Shown: positions 1 to 7,133 of the stretch, piece after piece
Layout of the letters: the number at the start of each line of letters is the position of its first letter
Position numbering within the stretch: position 1 is the stretch's first letter
Assembly (NCBI GenBank): GCA_964502175.1
Contig: CAZCVE010000044.1
Coordinates: forward strand, 9,316-73,315
Length of the DNA stretch: 64,000 bases
Direction: 5' to 3'
From: JAFLCL01 sp964502175
GTDB lineage: Bacteria; Myxococcota_A; Polyangia; Polyangiales; Sandaracinaceae
Notes under the pieces: model-generated
What the model was told of the DNA's origin: nothing
What the model saw: only the letters and a program-made list of their open reading frames with translations
Database searches by the model: none
Translations under genes and position numbers: made by a program

Positions 1-222
1 GGCCTGCGCGTGCGCGACGCGCTCGTCCATCTTCTGCACCATCGCGCGTGCCGCCTCGGACTGCGCGAGCGCCTCCGCGTCAGGACGCGCGCCGAGATCC
101 ATCGCGTGGATCGCGCGCACCGACACGCCGAGATCCTTCGCGAAGAGGAGCGCGTTGCCGAGCACGTGCGTGTCGGCGTGCTCGAACGCGAGGCCACAGA
201 GGACGACGAGACTTCCGGTCAT
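1..222 (-). CDS. UspA-like universal stress protein, partial
   Basis: The 74 codons seen (the N-terminus; the rest runs off the window) start MTGSLVVLCG and continue as an alternating beta-alpha pattern with a hydrophobic first strand, then a short helix of the type found in UspA-family Rossmann-like domains. The gene starts 13 bp after the stop of the acyl-CoA dehydrogenase gene on the same strand, so the two are probably co-transcribed. UspA domains usually bind ATP or AMP in the cytoplasm during stress; the Gly-rich nucleotide loop would lie in the missing part, so binding cannot be judged. Other alpha/beta nucleotide-binding folds, such as an electron-transfer flavoprotein subunit, are possible alternatives. 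Confidence 0.5.
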   Translation of the reverse strand, partial: MTGSLVVLCGLAFEHADTHVLGNALLFAKDLGVSVRAIHAMDLGARPDAEALAQSEAARAMVQKMDERVAHAQA

Positions 223-235
223 CTCAGGACTCCAA

Positions 236-1405
236 TCAGAGGCCCATGATCTTCGCGATCATGTACTTCATGACCTCGTCCGTTCCGCCGCCGATGCGGA
301 AGAGGCGCTGGTCTCGGTAGTAGCGCGCGACCCAGAGCTCCTCGAGGTAGCCCATGCCGCCGTGGAACTGCACCGCGAAGTCCGCGATGTCGTGCGTCAC
401 GCCGGCGACGAAGAGCTTGCTCATCGCGATGAGCTTCACCGTGTCGTAGCCGATCGGTCCCTTGTTCACGTAGCGGTCCGTGTTGAACGCGTCGGTCGCG
501 CGGTAGACGAGCGAGCGCGCGGCCTCGGCCCTCGTGTAGAGCTCGGCGATCTTGTGCTGCCACACCTGGTGCTTGATGAGCGGCTTGTTGAACACGCTGC
601 GCTCGCGGCCCCAGTCGAGGCTGCGCTCGAGGCCGTGGAAGCCTCCCGCGAGCGCGGAGCTCGAGCCGACCAGGCGCTCGCTCTGGAAGTTCTGCATCAG
701 GTACATGAAGCCCTGACCCTCTTCGCCGAGCAGGTTGCGCTTGGGCACGCGGCAGTCGTCGAAGAAGAGCTCGGCCGTGTCGCTCGACCAGTTGCCCATC
801 TTCGAGAGCTTCTTCGAGACGCTGAATCCCTTGGTGTCCGTGGGCAGCAAGATGATCGAGAAGCCCATGTGGCCTGCTTCGGGGTTCGTCTTCACGAGGA
901 GCGTGACGAAGTCCGCGCGCGTGCCGTTCGTGATGTACGTCTTGCTGCCGTTGATGACGTACTCGTCGCCGACGAGGCGCGCGACGGTCTTGATGTTCGC
1001 CACGTCCGAGCCCGCGCCGGGCTCCGACACGCCGAGCGCCGCGACGCGATCACCGCGCAGCGCAGGCTCGAGGAACTCCTTCTTCTGCGCCGCGGTGCCG
1101 AGCTCGCCGATGCATGGCGTGGCCATGTCGCTCTGCACGAGGAGGCCCATCACCACGCCCGCGAGGCCGCTCTTCACGAGCTCTTCGCTCTTGGCGACCG
1201 AGAACCAGTAGTCGCCGCCGGCGCCGCCGCAGTCCTCCGGGTAGTGCGCGCCGAGGATGCCGAGCTTGCCGGCGCGCTCGAACACCCACTTCGGGAACAT
1301 CTCGTCGCGCTCCCACTCGTCCGCGTGCGGCGCGAGCTCCTTGATGGCGAAGTCGCGACAGGTCTTGCGGAAGAGCTCGTGCTCCTCGGTGAACGGCGTG
1401 AACAT
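236..1405 (-). CDS. acyl-CoA dehydrogenase
   Basis: This 389-aa flavoprotein should oxidise an acyl-CoA to the 2,3-enoyl-CoA with FAD, in the cytoplasm. The family signatures are in order: an N-terminal helical domain, the beta-barrel motif around residues 125-165 (GVSEPGAGSD, then YVINGSKTYITNG), and the C-terminal helical domain ending FRIGGGTDEVMKYMIAK. The usual catalytic Glu of medium-chain enzymes (YEGT) is replaced by GGGT. A Glu at residue 243 in QSERLV sits where isovaleryl-CoA and long-chain enzymes carry their base, so I infer that subtype (substrate unknown). The start is set by a GAGGAGAGGG ribosome site just upstream; a longer in-frame reading to 1462 runs through an operator-like palindrome and is unlikely. 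Confidence 0.9.
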   Translation of the reverse strand: MFTPFTEEHELFRKTCRDFAIKELAPHADEWERDEMFPKWVFERAGKLGILGAHYPEDCGGAGGDYWFSVAKSEELVKSGLAGVVMGLLVQSDMATPCIGELGTAAQKKEFLEPALRGDRVAALGVSEPGAGSDVANIKTVARLVGDEYVINGSKTYITNGTRADFVTLLVKTNPEAGHMGFSIILLPTDTKGFSVSKKLSKMGNWSSDTAELFFDDCRVPKRNLLGEEGQGFMYLMQNFQSERLVGSSSALAGGFHGLERSLDWGRERSVFNKPLIKHQVWQHKIAELYTRAEAARSLVYRATDAFNTDRYVNKGPIGYDTVKLIAMSKLFVAGVTHDIADFAVQFHGGMGYLEELWVARYYRDQRLFRIGGGTDEVMKYMIAKIMGL

Positions 1406-1450
1406 GGCGTCCCTCTCCTCTCGCGACGTCCGACCCGACGGCGCACGAAA

Positions 1451-1466
1451 ATGAATGGCCATTCAT
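1451..1466. promoter_or_regulatory. perfect 16-bp palindrome, probable TetR-type operator
   Basis: ATGAATGGCCATTCAT is a perfect palindrome 45 bp upstream of the acyl-CoA dehydrogenase start. Its TGAATG..CATTCA half-sites resemble those of TetR-family regulators of fatty-acid and acyl-CoA catabolism (for example Bacillus FadR). No TetR gene lies in the window. The position suggests that it overlaps the promoter of the acyl-CoA dehydrogenase-UspA unit and represses it in the absence of acyl-CoA. Confidence 0.55.
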
Positions 1467-1498
1467 GTAGAGGAACGCGCGCGCGAACACAAGCGTGT

Positions 1499-3142
1499 TC
1501 AGTCCGTGAAGGTCGTTCCCCAGTAGGCCGTGCCGCGCGGCCACTCGATGGCCGACGTCCCCGCGCGGCGCACCGTCTGGAAGAGGCGGTAGTCGGCGAG
1601 CGTGTCGCCGCTGCCGACCACGCACTCGGTCCCGAGCGGGGTGCCCGTGGCGTCGAGGGGGACCGAGCGGAGGAGCGGCGTCGCGAGATCGTCGACCCAC
1701 GTCACGCGGAAGCCGCGCACGGTCGAGGCGACGAAGAGCGGCTGCGTCGCGGACTGCGTCGCGTCGAGGACGGCCGCGCCGACGAGCGACGTGAGCGCGT
1801 CGTCGGTCACGGCCACGTGCACGGCGCCGTCGGCCGACGTCCACGCGACGCCCACACCGCCGGCATCGAGCGCGGCCATGTCGAGCTGCGTGCAGTCGGG
1901 CACGTCGAGGCCGGCCGCGGCTGCGGTGAAGCCGGTCCAGTGCTCGAGCCGACACGCGCCGCCGCTCGACCACGAGATCAGCGCGCCCACGCTCGCGGGC
2001 CTCACGCCGCCGGCGGTGGTGCCCATCGCGATCGGCGCGCTCGCCGTGACGGTGCCTTCTGCGCCGCGTCCGCGCGGGGCGACCGTGATCTCGCTCAGCG
2101 TGAGGTTCGTGGGCCCTTGCAGCACCGCGAACTCGGAGCCCATCCCGATCACGCAGCGCGTGGAGGGGCAGCGACCGCCTAGGCGGGCGTCCATCGAGAA
2201 GCCGTAGAGCGCGTACGCGACGAGGCCGCCCAGGTTGAACATCATCATGCCCGCCGTGCCATCGCGCGTGAACGTCACGCTCGTGGGGCCGGTGATGCTA
2301 GGGGGCGGGCCCGTGTAGTCGGAGCCGTTGGGCGCGGCGCCGATCGCCTCGGCTGCGGCCTGATCCGCGCCGCCCCCCATCGTGAGGATGGCACGCAGGC
2401 CCACGCTCGGATCGGTGGGCGAGGTCGCGAGCGCGAAGCCGCTCAGCGTGCCGCCGGTGGTGCGCATGCCGACCATCGTCGCGGTCGTGGCGCACACCGC
2501 GCCCGCGTCGGGGAGCGGTGCGTCGGGACGCGGGCCGGTGTCGGTCGCACCGGGCGCATCCGGGACGGGCGCATCGAGGCCGGGCGCATCGGGGAGCGGC
2601 GCATCGGCCACGGCGGCGTCGAGCTCCGAGGCCGTGCCGGTGTCGAGCTCACCGGCGAGCAACGACGGATCGAGGAAAGGCACGGGCTCACAGAGCCCCG
2701 TGTCGGGCGCGCACGTCTCGTCCGGATCGCAGACCACGCCAGCGCAGCGCTCGGCGAGGAAGATGGGCACGCGGATCCCGCGATCGGGCAGGAAGCCCGT
2801 GCGCACGACGCGCCGCACGTAGGGCGCGGCCTCGCTCGCCTCGCGCGGCTCGCAGTCGTCGGTGCGCGTCTCGGCCACGATCTGCACGCGCGCGGTCGCG
2901 TCGCCGTCGGGCGGCACGACGCCGAGCGAGAAGGGCACGGGCGTGAGCGCGCGCGGGTACGCGCTGCTCGCGGCCTCCGCGAGATCGGCGGGCACGCGCT
3001 CCACTTCCACGCGCACGCAGCGGTAGCTCGGACTGACGATGTCCGACTCGACCTCGACCACGAGCTGGGTCGCGGAGCGGCTGCAGGAGGCGAGCGGGAC
3101 GACGAGCAAGCAAGCGAGCGCGGCGACGAAGCGAGGCGACAT
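1499..3142 (-). CDS. QLVV-type surface lipoprotein, 547 aa
   Basis: The protein begins with a lipoprotein signal peptide (MSPRFVAALACLLVVPLASC; lipobox Cys at residue 20) followed directly by SATQLVVEVESD. An N-terminal domain of about 140 residues carries this QLVVxxxSD signature and a C-terminal Cys cluster (CAGVVCDPDETC). A linker of repeated 'PDA' and 'DAP' triplets follows, then a 300-aa domain with propeller-like repeats. Two genes at 48522 and 50670 share the N-terminal domain, linker and overall plan. I infer an outer-membrane or surface-anchored protein whose linker spans the surface layer; the function is unknown. The start is chosen at the signal peptide, since the reading frame upstream has no credible protein. 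Confidence 0.8.
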   Translation of the reverse strand: MSPRFVAALACLLVVPLASCSRSATQLVVEVESDIVSPSYRCVRVEVERVPADLAEAASSAYPRALTPVPFSLGVVPPDGDATARVQIVAETRTDDCEPREASEAAPYVRRVVRTGFLPDRGIRVPIFLAERCAGVVCDPDETCAPDTGLCEPVPFLDPSLLAGELDTGTASELDAAVADAPLPDAPGLDAPVPDAPGATDTGPRPDAPLPDAGAVCATTATMVGMRTTGGTLSGFALATSPTDPSVGLRAILTMGGGADQAAAEAIGAAPNGSDYTGPPPSITGPTSVTFTRDGTAGMMMFNLGGLVAYALYGFSMDARLGGRCPSTRCVIGMGSEFAVLQGPTNLTLSEITVAPRGRGAEGTVTASAPIAMGTTAGGVRPASVGALISWSSGGACRLEHWTGFTAAAAGLDVPDCTQLDMAALDAGGVGVAWTSADGAVHVAVTDDALTSLVGAAVLDATQSATQPLFVASTVRGFRVTWVDDLATPLLRSVPLDATGTPLGTECVVGSGDTLADYRLFQTVRRAGTSAIEWPRGTAYWGTTFTD

Positions 3143-3286
3143 CGGCCGATCGTCGAGCCAGGGCGGCCGAGGGGTCAAGCGAGCGGCCTCGTGGAAGAGC
3201 GGCGTGGGTTTGCTCGTTCGGGGGGCATGACCTACACGCACGTCACGGCGCAGCGAGGTCCCGTGGCGCCGGCGAGAGGGAGCTCG

Positions 3287-3856
3287 ATGCTGGCCCGGCT
3301 GTTCCTCCTCTTCACGATCATCCCGTTCATCGAGCTCTTCCTGCTCATGCAGGTCGGCGACGTGGTCGGCTTCTGGCCGACGGTGGCGATGATCGTGCTG
3401 ACGGGCATCGTGGGCGCGTGGCTCGCGAAGCGCGAGGGCCTGCGCGTGCTCCGCGAGTACCAGAAGGCGATCAACGAGCTGCGCATGCCCGAAGAGGGCC
3501 TCACGAGCGCGCTCCTCGTGGTGGTCGGCGGCGCGCTGATGATCGCGCCCGGCGTGATGACCGACGTCATCGGCATCCTCCTCATGATCCCGCCGATCCG
3601 CCGCGTCGTCGCAGGCTGGGTCGAGGCCTACGTGAAGAAGCACTTTCTGGGTCCTGCAGGCGCAGGTCGAGGCGGCGCGACGTTCCGCCAAGTGCGCGTC
3701 GGCCCCGACGGCGTGGTGCGCGAGACGGTGCGCAGCACGGTGGTCGAGACGACCGGCGAGGTCACGAGCGAGACGAAGCAGGACGAAGACGCCGTGCTCG
3801 AGCCCGACCTCGTCGTCGACCGCCGCGGCCGCGTGGTCGCTCGCCTCGAAGAGTGA
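3287..3856 (+). CDS. fxsA: FxsA-family membrane protein
   Basis: The 189-aa product opens with the characteristic FxsA N-terminus, MLARLFLLFTIIPFIELFLL, then a second membrane pair around WPTVAMIVLTGIVGAWLAKREG and a conserved third segment ending APGVMTDVIGILLMIPPIRR. This matches the FxsA family of cytoplasmic-membrane proteins (the E. coli member suppresses F exclusion of phage T7; the general role is unclear). After residue 130 there is a charged, Val/Thr-rich cytoplasmic tail not needed for family membership. The start at 3287 follows a GAGAGGGA ribosome site and fits the family; in-frame starts further upstream would add an improbable hydrophilic leader. Confidence 0.88.
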   Translation: MLARLFLLFTIIPFIELFLLMQVGDVVGFWPTVAMIVLTGIVGAWLAKREGLRVLREYQKAINELRMPEEGLTSALLVVVGGALMIAPGVMTDVIGILLMIPPIRRVVAGWVEAYVKKHFLGPAGAGRGGATFRQVRVGPDGVVRETVRSTVVETTGEVTSETKQDEDAVLEPDLVVDRRGRVVARLEE

Positions 3857-3911
3857 TCGCGCTCGCTCCGCGCGGGCAACGTCGGGGTCAGCGGTGCTCG
3901 AACACGTCGCG

Positions 3912-3961
3912 CAGGCACCCCTCCCGCACGCGGGAGGTGCGGGGGTGGGTCAGCGGTGCTC
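3912..3961 (+). repeat. dispersed G-rich palindromic element, copy A
   Basis: The unit reads CAGGCACCCCTCCCGC, a short loop, CGGGAGG, then a tail GGGGGTGGGTCAGCGG. It can fold as a strong hairpin with a G-rich 3' tail. The same unit recurs nearly unchanged at 6230-6279 (inverted) and 42953-42994 (inside the E2 coding sequence), so it is a mobile or REP-like family and not a local terminator. Confidence 0.7.
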
Positions 3962-4063
3962 TGCCAGGTCGCGCAGGCACGACGAAGAAGCGGCGCAAGG
4001 GTTCGCGGGCCCGGATCGCCCGCATCCTCGCGAACGGCACCGCTCCGGGCTGCTGCATCGATG

Positions 4064-4315
4064 TCGACGTCGAAACCCCAACCTTCGGTTCTCCGAATCG
4101 ACGTCGATGCGGAAACCTCAACCCTTCGGGTTTCCGAGTCGACGTCGGTTCCGAAACCTGAAGGGTTGGCGTTCCGGAGGCTCGGTCGACTCCGAATCGC
4201 GAACCCTTCGCATCTCGGAATCTCCGTCGACACGAGATCGCCAGGGGTTGGCGTTTCGCGTCCGACATCAATGCCGAAACCCCGAGCGTTGGCGTTTCGA
4301 GGTCGGCGTCGATCC
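4064..4315. repeat. degenerate tandem repeats with GAAACC/TTTCCG arms
   Basis: Starts of the form TCGACGTCG or close variants occur at 4064, 4098, 4139, 4186 and 4227, spaced 34, 41, 47 and 41 bp, with a weaker one near 4304. Between them lie variants of GAAACC, CAACCCTTCGGG and GTTTCCG, so each unit contains a small inverted repeat. On the minus strand the units can be read as a repeating peptide, but the spacing is not a constant multiple of three, which argues against selection for coding. Confidence 0.6.
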
Positions 4316-4605
4316 AGACGGCCCGCGGTGCTCGACATCTGCCCGCGACAGGCGCGACAGTCAGGAGGTCGTGGACGGCGCGCGCACCGAGGGACCGAGG
4401 GAAGTCGGTGTGCATGCGGATGCAACTTGTTCGGCGCTCAAACCCATCGGACGCGGGCTGAGGCGGTGTGGCAGATTTTCGACGACAGACGCAGATCCGC
4501 TACGGCCCGGATGATGTTCGTCTGGTGCAGTCGCAGGGGCGACTACTCGGCCGCCCACCACCGCGAGCACCGCCGTCGCCAATTGTCCCTAAAGGAGCGG
4601 ATCAT

Positions 4606-5300
4606 ATGCGTAGAGTCGAGGGCGTCCTGGTGGCGACGTCGTTTCAACGAGGTCGTCGCTTCCAGAACGTATACGTACTGGCACCCTGGCGTGAGGGCGG
4701 GCGTGTCGAATGGTCGGACTTGCGTGTCGTGGGTCCAGATGTGGACGAGGCCACCGCTACGGCTGAGATGATGCGCATCGGTCGTACGGGAGCTGTGTTG
4801 GCCTTAGAAGTGGAGACTGTCGGAGGGCGATTCCCGGCGATGGTGACCCGCGGCCCGGCGGTTCTCCTGTCGCTGTCGCCACTGGAGGCGGGATTCCCCG
4901 ACGCGCCCCCCGGCTTCGAGTTTCCAGCCAACTTCGCGATGTTCAGTTCGACGGACAGATGTTGATTGGGACGGTCTCTGTCGGTGGAGAGAGTGCCGAG
5001 GTGATGCTCAGCGTGGGTTCCGGTCGGCCACCGGTTTTGCGCGCCCGCGTCGCAAAGTACGTAGCGCGGATGGAACACGTGCTCGACAACTGGACCGATA
5101 TCAAGGACGTCATCCTCGCGAAAGCAACGTCGGTTGCATCGGAGGGCGCAAGACCCGCTATCTGGCAGATCGTGACCATGCTCATGGAGGCTCGAACGAC
5201 GACTCTCACGTTTACCGATCTGGGGAACGAGGATGCGGAGCACGGGCTTCAGGCTGTTCTCAACGCGAAGGGTCAAGTCGGGGTGGTGGAGCCTGCATGA
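4606..5300 (+). pseudogene. unknown gene, copy 1 of a tandem pair, frameshifted
   Basis: A strong AAAGGAG ribosome site precedes the ATG. The first frame (4606-4965, MRRVEGVLVATSFQRGRR) stops early, while the rest of the protein continues in another frame from about 4945 to 5300. Joined, the two parts align along their length with the next gene at 5420: shared features are a VYVLAPWREG motif near residue 25, GFPD.PPGF near residue 105, FDG..L.GT, and a C-terminal DAEHGL. The frame break falls near 4940-4955 and needs one base. I do not recognise the family; it is soluble, about 230 aa, with no signal peptide. It is less GC-rich than its neighbours, suggesting transfer. Confidence 0.6.
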
Positions 5301-5419
5301 CGTCGAGAGGCCGAGGAGGACGTCGGGACTCGCGCTCGCGGTGGCCGGCAGCGCCGCGCTGGGGTCACTCTCGGCCTTGCAATCACTCGTGATCGTTGAG
5401 CCCCTGGGGTCGAGGACAG

Positions 5420-6110
5420 ATGACCAGCGTTCGCAAGATTGAAGGCGTTCTCGCGGTACCTGCGACACACCGCGTCGGCACGCGGCGTCGGAACGTCTAT
5501 GTGCTCGCTCCATGGCGCGAGGGCGACAAGATCGAGTGGGTCGATTTTCATGTGTATGGTGCCGAGGTAGACGCGGAGGCCGCAGCGAGGGAGATGCAGC
5601 GCGCTCGGCCGGGGATGGTGCTCGCGGTGGAAATCATGGAGGCCAACATAGGCGGCAGTCTGCCTGCCGTCGTGGCCTTGGCACCTCCGGTGATTCTGTC
5701 GTCCTCACGCCAGGAAGCGGGCTTCCCTGATTCTTCACCGGGATTCGACCCGCCTGCCATCCTGAGGACGCCGCACTTCGACGGCACGATTCTAACGGGA
5801 ACCGATGTGATTCGCAGTGTGGGCTCGACGGGTGGGCAGCGAGGCATGGCTAGAAGAGCCGCGCAGTTCGGGGCTCGACTGGAGCACATCCTCTCCGAGT
5901 GGCCGTCCATCGAACCGGTGGTTCTCGCCAAGGCAGTTGGGCTGCACGCCGAGGGCAGACAGGCGCCGCGATGGTCGATCGAAGGCGTACACCTTGAGAG
6001 TAGACGAACGACGCTCGCGTTCGTCGATGCGGCGAACGTAGACGCCGAACACGGGCTCACGGCCAAAAGTCGATCTGAAAGGACGAGTCGTGTCCGTGGA
6101 GATCGAATAG
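5420..6110 (+). pseudogene. unknown gene, copy 2 of a tandem pair, frameshifted near 3' end
   Basis: This paralogue of the gene at 4606 begins MTSVRKIEGVLAVPA and keeps one frame through VYVLAPWREG, GFPDSSPGFD, FDGTILTGT and DAEHGL (about residue 215). In the current frame it then reads into the downstream palindromic repeats. Shifting by one base near 6055-6070 restores a C-terminus (VDLKGRVVSVEIE, stop at 6108-6110) that matches copy 1 (...AKGQVGVVEPA, stop). So both copies carry a single-base break, at different places. The function is unknown. Tandem duplication of small soluble proteins in a repeat-rich patch is typical of immunity or accessory genes, but nothing here proves that. Confidence 0.6.
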
Positions 6111-6229
6111 GGCGTTCGACTCTCCCGCGGGCGGGAGAGGGAGATTTCGGCGGCCATCGGATCGGCGGTGTGCGGGGCGTCGATGGTGCTTGTTCGACTT
6201 GGGTGCTCTCCAGTCGGAGTGACCTGTTG

Positions 6230-6279
6230 GAGCACCGCTGACCCACCCCCGCCCCTCCCGCGGGCGGGAGGGGTGCCTG
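6230..6279 (-). repeat. dispersed G-rich palindromic element, copy B
   Basis: Read on the minus strand, this unit matches copy A at 3912-3961 over about 50 bases with only a few differences. A related smaller palindrome, TCTCCCGCGGGCGGGAGA, lies at 6121-6138. Copies A and B thus flank the tandem gene pair at 4606-6110 in opposite orientation, which could promote inversion or mark the edges of the acquired segment. Confidence 0.7.
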
Positions 6280-6336
6280 TTCGACGTGACGGCTCTCGTG
6301 TCGGCGTGACCTGGTCGGCGACGCTGACCCGAGGCC

Positions 6337-6765
6337 TCAAGAGGTCGTCAGCACCTGGAATCCCTCGCGCTCGGCTGCGTCGGCCAGTCTTCGATCGAGC
6401 ACCACGAAGGTCCACGAGGCCGGGTCGCCGGCCGCCACGACCAGCGCCGCCGCGAGCTGGAGCGCGTCGGCTGCGCGCAGCGGATGGCGAGCGAGGAGGC
6501 TCGTGGCGAGCGTCCGGACCGAGGCGATGTCTGCCACCTCGGTCGCGTCTGCCGCGAGCCGTCGGACGTGGACCAGGAGACTGGAGCGATCGCTCCGATC
6601 GATGACGCCCTCGCGTACCCGGCGCTCGATGGCGGACGTCACTTCGACTCCGGTGAGCGCCCAGAACACCTGGTGGGGATCGGCCTTCAACCACGCGCGG
6701 ACGGTGGCGCTCGACGCCTCGTCGATCACGAGCGGCACGACCGCAGATGAGTCCCAGAACTTCAC
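6337..6765 (-). CDS. vapC: VapC-type PIN-domain toxin
   Basis: The 142-aa protein begins MKFWDSSAVVPLV, giving the first PIN Asp at residue 5. It has a second acidic position in the GVEVTSAIERR helix, the usual DALQLAAAL helix near residue 97, and a last Asp in VVLDRRLADAA. PIN toxins are Mg-dependent RNases that cleave tRNA, rRNA or mRNA when freed from their antitoxin. It starts 10 bp after the antitoxin gene stop, in the standard antitoxin-then-toxin order. Length and motifs are normal, so it should be active. Confidence 0.88.
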   Translation of the reverse strand: MKFWDSSAVVPLVIDEASSATVRAWLKADPHQVFWALTGVEVTSAIERRVREGVIDRSDRSSLLVHVRRLAADATEVADIASVRTLATSLLARHPLRAADALQLAAALVVAAGDPASWTFVVLDRRLADAAEREGFQVLTTS

Positions 6766-6775
6766 GACGCTCCGA

Positions 6776-7063
6776 TCAGAACCGGTCTTCCCGGTCCTCC
6801 TCCAGAGCCAGCGAGACGCTCGGCCCGCGTAGGGTCACGGGCTTGACCTTCAGGAGCCACGAGGCGTCTCCATTGCCGCGTCTCACCACGCCCGCGCGCA
6901 CCAAGGCCTCGAGCCGATCCTCCGCATCCTCTGGTTCGCTGGCGGCCACCAGCCGTGCGACGGGCACACCGCGCTCGAGTACCTGCACCTCGCCGCCTCG
7001 CCGAACGACGCGGATGTACTTGGACAGGTTGGCCTTCAGCTCGGTGATGGAGACGGACGCCAT
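6776..7063 (-). CDS. vapB: Phd/YefM-type antitoxin of the VapC at 6337
   Basis: The 95-aa product starts MASVSITELKANLSKYIRVV, the classic N-terminal DNA-binding segment of the Phd/YefM family, followed by a beta hairpin (GGEVQVLERGVPVARLV) and an acidic C-terminal tail that would wrap the toxin. The start at 7063 is chosen because it gives the family N-terminus; a longer frame to 7099 would read through the operator palindrome. It is predicted to bind that palindrome together with VapC and repress its own operon. Confidence 0.87.
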   Translation of the reverse strand: MASVSITELKANLSKYIRVVRRGGEVQVLERGVPVARLVAASEPEDAEDRLEALVRAGVVRRGNGDASWLLKVKPVTLRGPSVSLALEEDREDRF

Positions 7064-7074
7064 CTGACCAGTCT

Positions 7075-7092
7075 GGTCCGATCGATCGGACC
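7075..7092. promoter_or_regulatory. 18-bp palindromic operator of the VapBC operon
   Basis: GGTCCGATCGATCGGACC is a perfect 18-bp palindrome that ends 11 bp upstream of the antitoxin start. This is the expected place for antitoxin autoregulation, and the palindrome probably overlaps the promoter. Confidence 0.6.
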
Positions 7093-7133
7093 TGTCCAAC
7101 CCGGTCGCCCGTCGCGGTGGCCGCTGCCGGAGG

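Larger units (their letters stand above)
3857..4605. other. gene-free 749-bp block with repeats
   Basis: No convincing gene lies here: open frames exist on both strands but encode Arg/Pro-rich low-complexity readings typical of out-of-frame high-GC DNA. The block contains a duplicated motif (GTCAGCGGTGCTC twice at 3895-3961), one G-rich palindromic element (3912-3961) and a run of degenerate 34-47 bp repeats (4064-4315). The last 100 bp before the gene at 4606 are somewhat less GC-rich and should carry its promoter. Confidence 0.6.

Noticed and set aside
1485..1500. GAACAC-AAGC-GTGTTC hairpin as a terminator
   Set aside because: The stem is only 6 bp, has no U-tract, and lies at the 3' end of one gene and upstream of the next on the same strand; too weak.
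155..2182. Long plus-strand open frame opposite the acyl-CoA dehydrogenase and lipoprotein genes
   Set aside because: It is antisense to two well-supported genes and reads as Arg/Ala/Glu-rich low complexity, the usual product of high-GC mirror frames.
3628..4425. Minus-strand frame through the degenerate repeats giving a repeating GFGxDV peptide
   Set aside because: Unit spacing changes between 34 and 47 bp, so the peptide period is not kept; no ribosome site or start fits.
5301..5419. Hydrophobic stretch (LALAVAGSAALGSLSALQSL) between the tandem paralogues
   Set aside because: No ATG, GTG or TTG in a suitable place and it overlaps the start of the next gene; probably chance.
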